Assembly (NCBI GenBank): GCA_003023195.1
Contig: PXRX01000045.1
Span: forward strand, 45,201-109,200
Length of the DNA stretch: 64,000 nucleotides
Direction: 5' to 3'
From: Halobacteriales archaeon QS_8_69_26
Lineage (GTDB): Archaea > Halobacteriota > Halobacteria > Halobacteriales > SW-7-71-33
The first letter of the stretch is position 1. Each line of letters starts with the position of its first letter. The notes below the pieces were generated by a model. It saw only the letters and a program-made list of their open reading frames with translations. It was not told the origin of the DNA and did not search any database. This document shows, one piece after another, positions 60,413 through 64,000 of this stretch. A program made the position numbers and the translations under genes.

Positions 60413-62668
60413 TCAGCCCATCTGCCACTGCGCCCGGAGTTCCCCGAGGTGTGCGCGGTCGTCGGCCGCCTCGACGATCCGTTCCATCCCGGCGGCGTCG
60501 AGCGCGTAGCGGTGGTCGGCGTCCCGGGTCGCCAGGTCCCGGGCCCGGAGCGCCGAGAGGAGGCTGTAGGCACCCTCCTGGGTCGCGTCGACCCGTTGGG
60601 CCGCCTCCGGGACCGTCATCGGCCCCTCGTCGGTGAGCGCGGCGACCAGTTCCCGGGCGCTCGACTCGTTACACCGCGCCTCCCGGACGGCCGCCCGCAA
60701 CTTGACCGCGACCGGCGTCGCCCGCAGGAGGTCCGCGACCCGCTCCGGATCGACCGGTTCGGGGGTTCCGTCCCCGCCGCGGGTCCCGTTCCCGCCGTCG
60801 GTCCCGCCTTCCGGGGAGGCCGCGTCGTCCGTCTCGGGCGGCGGGGCGACGATCCACTCCGCGTCCTCCCCCGGTGGGGCGGTGCCTCCGTCGCGGTCCG
60901 CGGGAGCGTCGTCCCCCGATCCACCGGCGGTGCCGGCGTCGTCCCCGCCGCCGTCGGCGGTGCGGTCCACGGGGTCGGCGTCGTCCACCGACCGCCGGAT
61001 GGCGTCGTCGCTGGCCTCCGAGGCCGCGCGCCGGGCCTCCCCGGCATCCGCTTCCCGGGCGCAACCCCGCCCGTTGCCGGGTCGCTCCGGCCGGAGGTCG
61101 ACCGCGTCGTCGACCGACTCGCCGTCGCCCTCGCGGGCCGCCTCCAGGTACGGACCGATCCCCTGGTAGTCGGCCAGGAAGTCCTCCGGCGGGTCGCTCG
61201 TCGTCCCGTCCGCGGACCCGTTCGCCTCGCCAGCGTCGGGGGATCCCCCGGCGGCCCCTCCCGCCGACGCGTCGTCGTCCGCCGCGTCCGGGAACAGCGT
61301 CTCGGGGTCGTCGGTCTCCCCGTCGTCGGGGAACAGCGTCTCGGGGTCGTCGCTCGATTCCTCGTCGGGGAACAACCCGCCGTCCTCGTCGTCTCCCCTG
61401 CCCAGGAAGGCCTCCAGGTCGGGCGGTCCGTCGTCCCCGGCGTCGCCCGCCAGCCCGTTCCCCGAGGCGTCGGCGGCGAGGCGTTCGATCCGCTCTTCGG
61501 GGGGGAGCGCGGCCGCGAAGCGTTCGATCCGGTCTTCCAGTTCCGCGATCCGGTCGTGGAGGCGGTCTATCTCGTGGTTCTTCGCGCCGAGGCGGGTCTG
61601 GACGCTCTCGGGCACCTCGTCGGCGACGGCCTCGGCGACCTGTTCGGCGGCCGCGGAGACGTTCTTGGCCCGCTCCAGTTTCCCCTCGAGTTCCGCGATT
61701 TGCTCGTCCTTCTGCTCCAGGCGGGCCTCAAGCCGTTCGATCCGGTCCTGTTCGCGCTCCTGGCGCTCGGTGATCGCCGAGAGGTCCTCCATCAACCCGC
61801 CGTCGACGGACTTCAGTTCCGGGCGCTCGAAGTCCTCCAGGCCGGGGGTGGCGCCGGCGTCGAAGGTGCGCTTGCGCTTGAACTGGACCCGGCGGACGTC
61901 CCGGTCGGTCCAGTCTAGCTGGACGAACGCCTCGCCGGGGTCGAGATCCGCGACCGCATCGCCGTACTTGTCGCCGACGATCCGGCGGACGACCTTCGTG
62001 TCGTTCTCCCAGGTGAGCCGGTGCCAGACCAGCCAGTTGGCCTGGGTGATGAAGTCCTTCTTGACGTCGGCCGGCCGCTGGCTGATGCCGACGATCCCCA
62101 GGCCGTGCTTGCGGCCGCGCTTGCCGACCTTGATGAGCATCTTGCCCGTCTCGTCCATCCCGCCGCCCTCGGGGATGTACTCGTGGACCTCCTCGACGAC
62201 CATCAGGAACGGCTTCTTCAGTTTCTTCTCCTTGGCGAAGAGGTGACGCGCCGTCTCCCGGATCAGGCCGTTTGCGACGTCCTCGTCGAGGTACCCGGAG
62301 ACGTCGAGGATGATGGGGACGTTCTCCTCCAGGGCGAGTTCGGCCAGTTTCTCCGAGTGTTCGACGTCGACCTGGATGTCGCACTCCTCGTCGGCGCCCG
62401 CGTGCAACAGTTCGTACTCCTCCTTGAGGCCGTAGTACTCGCCGTCGGTGTCGACGATCAGTACGGGATAGGCCCGTTCGAGGAGTTCCTCGACCACGAC
62501 GCTCGCGGTGTTCGACTTCCCGCTGCCCGACTTCCCGGTCAGGAACGCGCGCCCGGTCAGTACCCGCTCGACCGGGAGCCACACCGGCGGGCCGTTGACC
62601 GCCCGCCCGACGTGGATCCGCCGGTCGTCCGTTCCGCTTCCCCCGTCAGTTCGTATCTCTGGATCCAT
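60413..62668 (-). CDS. HerA/DUF87-type ATPase
   Basis: A 751-residue FtsK/HerA-superfamily ATPase. Walker A is GKSGSGKSNT, Walker B FLMVVEEVHEYIPEGGG, sensor GIVGISQRPADVKKDF, with an arginine-finger-like block later. A coiled coil (about 330-400, AITERQEREQDRIERLEARLEQKDEQIAELEGKLE), a long acidic linker with PETLFPD repeats, and a C-terminal winged-helix region (TPVAVKLRAAVREARCNESSARELVAAL) follow. Archaeal HerA works in DNA-end resection with NurA, but neither NurA nor Mre11-Rad50 is next to it, and this long form may do something else. ATG at 62668. Confidence 0.82.
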   Translation of the reverse strand: MDPEIRTDGGSGTDDRRIHVGRAVNGPPVWLPVERVLTGRAFLTGKSGSGKSNTASVVVEELLERAYPVLIVDTDGEYYGLKEEYELLHAGADEECDIQVDVEHSEKLAELALEENVPIILDVSGYLDEDVANGLIRETARHLFAKEKKLKKPFLMVVEEVHEYIPEGGGMDETGKMLIKVGKRGRKHGLGIVGISQRPADVKKDFITQANWLVWHRLTWENDTKVVRRIVGDKYGDAVADLDPGEAFVQLDWTDRDVRRVQFKRKRTFDAGATPGLEDFERPELKSVDGGLMEDLSAITERQEREQDRIERLEARLEQKDEQIAELEGKLERAKNVSAAAEQVAEAVADEVPESVQTRLGAKNHEIDRLHDRIAELEDRIERFAAALPPEERIERLAADASGNGLAGDAGDDGPPDLEAFLGRGDDEDGGLFPDEESSDDPETLFPDDGETDDPETLFPDAADDDASAGGAAGGSPDAGEANGSADGTTSDPPEDFLADYQGIGPYLEAAREGDGESVDDAVDLRPERPGNGRGCAREADAGEARRAASEASDDAIRRSVDDADPVDRTADGGGDDAGTAGGSGDDAPADRDGGTAPPGEDAEWIVAPPPETDDAASPEGGTDGGNGTRGGDGTPEPVDPERVADLLRATPVAVKLRAAVREARCNESSARELVAALTDEGPMTVPEAAQRVDATQEGAYSLLSALRARDLATRDADHRYALDAAGMERIVEAADDRAHLGELRAQWQMG

Positions 62669-62914
62669 GGTTGTGGCGTGGTTGCTCGTGGATCGACGGG
62701 CAACGACCGGGCGCAAAGAGTTTCGGGAGCGTCCGACGCGCGGCCGACGCACGAGTGACGGACTGGGCGATCGGAGAGAGGGAGCAACGGACCCGGCGGT
62801 CGAGAAGGACTGACCGGGTGGTCGACGGAAGTGAGACCGGCTCCGTGGGCGGTTCTCGGCGATCGGTCGGGGAGGTCGGGCGGGAAAAAGCGAGTCGGAT
62901 CCGGCCGTCGGGAG
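62669..62914. other. spacer, no gene seen
   Basis: About 245 bp between two minus-strand genes. No coding signal and no clear TATA-like sequence for the HerA-type gene. Confidence 0.5.
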
Positions 62915-63808
62915 TCAAGCCTCGGCCTCGGCGGCGCCCTCCTCCCACTGCTCCTCGAAGAGGCGGGCGTCGCACTCGCCGCAGGTGACCGCGACGACGT
63001 CGTAGGACCGGCAGCACGACTCAACGGTGTCCTGGCCGAGGGTCATGGGACCGCCACAGAGCGGGCACTCCTCGACGAAGATGCGCAGGCCACGGAGCAG
63101 GCGGGACCGGTCGTAGGCGTTCATCCCGTCCCAGGGCTCGTAGCGCTCGGCGAGGGCCTCGGCGGCGGCCACGTCCGCGACGAGGGCGGCGGTCGACTCC
63201 CACTTGCCGACCTCCTTCCCGTGGTCGTCGAGGACGACGGCCTCGCCGAACTGGGTGAGGCTGGCGTCCTCGTCGAGTTCGTCCCCGATGTCCAGCGCGG
63301 CGACGATGTCCTCGGTCTCGACCTCCTCGTCGACGAGGCGGTCGATCCGTTCGTTCCAGTCCGCGCCGAACTCGGCGGTCAGACAGAGGTCGTCCTGGTG
63401 GTCACATAGCTCGACGGCCCCGGCCTCCATCAGCGCCTGCTCCGGGTCGAGGTCGGGGTCCGGCCCTTCCTCCTCCGGGAGGTCCTCGTCCTCGGCGTCC
63501 ATCGCGACGCCGGGTTCGGGTTCCTTGTCGAAGTACGCCAGCACCCAGTCGGGGAAGTACCGCTTGGTGAGTTCGGGCGTCTTGGGGACGAGGTACCCCC
63601 GCAGCCAGATGGACACCATCCCGACGGCGAAGAGGGCCACGCCGGCGCCGACCGCGACCGTCGCGCCGGTCACCGACCCGAAGTACAGCGCCGCCGTCAG
63701 CCCCGCCCCTAGGCCCGCCGCGATGACCGTGTTGACGATGGTACAGGGCGTACACCTGTTCTCCCCCGTGTACTCCGGTTGCCGGACCGAGTCGACTATC
63801 GAAGCCAT
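62915..63808 (-). CDS. membrane protein with C-terminal zinc ribbon
   Basis: A 297-residue protein. The N-terminus (CTPCTIVN) is followed by two helices (TVIAAGLGAGLTAALYFGSV and ATVAVGAGVALFAVGMVSIWL), a cytoplasmic acidic region (EDEDLPEEEGPDPDLDPEQAL), a helical domain and a C-terminal zinc ribbon (CPLCGGPMTLGQD ... CGECDARLFE). It is a haloarchaeal-type protein of unknown function; a membrane-tethered nucleic acid or protein binder is possible. Confidence 0.72.
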   Translation of the reverse strand: MASIVDSVRQPEYTGENRCTPCTIVNTVIAAGLGAGLTAALYFGSVTGATVAVGAGVALFAVGMVSIWLRGYLVPKTPELTKRYFPDWVLAYFDKEPEPGVAMDAEDEDLPEEEGPDPDLDPEQALMEAGAVELCDHQDDLCLTAEFGADWNERIDRLVDEEVETEDIVAALDIGDELDEDASLTQFGEAVVLDDHGKEVGKWESTAALVADVAAAEALAERYEPWDGMNAYDRSRLLRGLRIFVEECPLCGGPMTLGQDTVESCCRSYDVVAVTCGECDARLFEEQWEEGAAEAEA

Positions 63809-63935
63809 GCTATCTATCGGGGAATGGCACTCCGGAAACTAATAAACGATCCCATCGGATCGCGCCACAGGGGCCGGAACGGCCTTGACGCCCTCCACAC
63901 GACTGATACGGTCGTGCGTATGTTTTTGCTGGTAA
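63809..63935. other. spacer at window end
   Basis: About 130 bp. AAACTAATAAACG at 63836-63848 lies about 30 nt before the 62915-63808 start and is its probable TATA box (TTTATTAG on the minus strand), fitting a leaderless mRNA. Confidence 0.5.
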
Positions 63936-64000
63936 TTAGGGACAGAGATAGTTCCAAATATTCGGTTCATCAACTGTTTCGAGCCCTCGCTGAATCTGCT
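63936..64000 (-). CDS. 3' end of a gene, partial
   Basis: Reading in from the window edge, the minus strand gives QIQRGLETVDEPNIWNYLCP and a TAA. This is a plausible protein C-terminus, with AT-rich codons unlike its neighbours. Twenty residues are not enough to name it, and a second frame is also open for longer (to 63841). It could belong to an acquired gene beyond the window. Confidence 0.3.
   Translation of the reverse strand, partial: QIQRGLETVDEPNIWNYLCP

Noticed and set aside
1..64000. CRISPR array, tRNA or rRNA genes, complete insertion sequences
   Set aside because: No regularly spaced repeats of CRISPR type, no GTTCRAATC T-loop with acceptor pairing, and no transposase with terminal repeats was seen by eye. 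A scan with dedicated tools could still find a tRNA.

Overview
The window is a 64 kb piece of a haloarchaeal (class Halobacteria) chromosome. The DNA is very GC-rich and the proteins are rich in Asp and Glu. Many short genes start 22-30 nt after an AT-rich TATA-like box, as expected for leaderless archaeal transcripts, and lipoproteins carry twin-arginine plus lipobox signals. Core genes are archaeal: DNA polymerase D large subunit with an intein, PCNA, HerA-type ATPase, XPD-type helicase, archaemetzincin, HalOD1 and HTH regulators. The genus cannot be fixed from the sequence alone.

Layout. 1-7.3 kb: end of a NifU-like gene, panE, a rubredoxin-like protein, polC (DP2) overlapping a PPC-domain gene. 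7.5-15.5 kb: a dipeptide/oligopeptide ABC importer split into dppABC plus small membrane genes (+) and dppDF (-). 15.8-25.9 kb: small membrane proteins, archaemetzincin, a rhodanese lipoprotein, a SUKH-domain protein, acetyl-CoA synthetase, a cold-shock gene, a degenerate AMP-binding protein, MazG-like, HAD and methyltransferase genes. 25.9-35.7 kb: an AT-rich lipoprotein islet, an XPD/DinG helicase, a ParA pair facing a lysine-free tryptophan-repeat protein and a salactin-like actin, then rlmE, PCNA and a zinc-motif protein. 36-43.5 kb: an HTH regulator, the livKGFHM branched-chain amino-acid importer and a small protein with primase-polymerase-like motifs. 43.5-52.6 kb: hemB, HalOD1, a three-gene operon of two regulators around a class I terpene-synthase-like protein, a gene-free stretch with a predicted structured RNA, and amt-glnK with its neighbours. 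52.8-64 kb: hutH, a receiver-PAS-histidine kinase, a frameshifted dockerin-tailed protein, a DUF429 protein, a second cold-shock gene, a HerA/DUF87 ATPase and a membrane zinc-ribbon protein.

The most notable signals are these. (1) A 20-bp motif of two TTACWGTAA half-sites, 11 bp apart, occurs four times, always between genes. (2) Product 47034-48020 has the DDxxE, pyrophosphate-sensor Arg and NSE triad of class I terpene synthases at the family spacing. (3) A ParA/partner pair diverges from a tryptophan-array protein and an actin across a spacer with direct repeats. (4) A 174-nt stretch (48791-48964) is closed by a 16-bp helix and preceded by a TATA box. (5) The polC intein has a one-sided flank of foreign codon usage.

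Two core genes, polC and rlmE, each lack about 20 conserved residues, and polC is also frameshifted. A third gene (57479-58641) has a one-base frameshift, and the start of 30516-32018 does not connect to its promoter-proximal GTG. Local sequence or assembly errors should be excluded before biology is read into these. No rRNA, tRNA, CRISPR array or complete insertion sequence was recognised.
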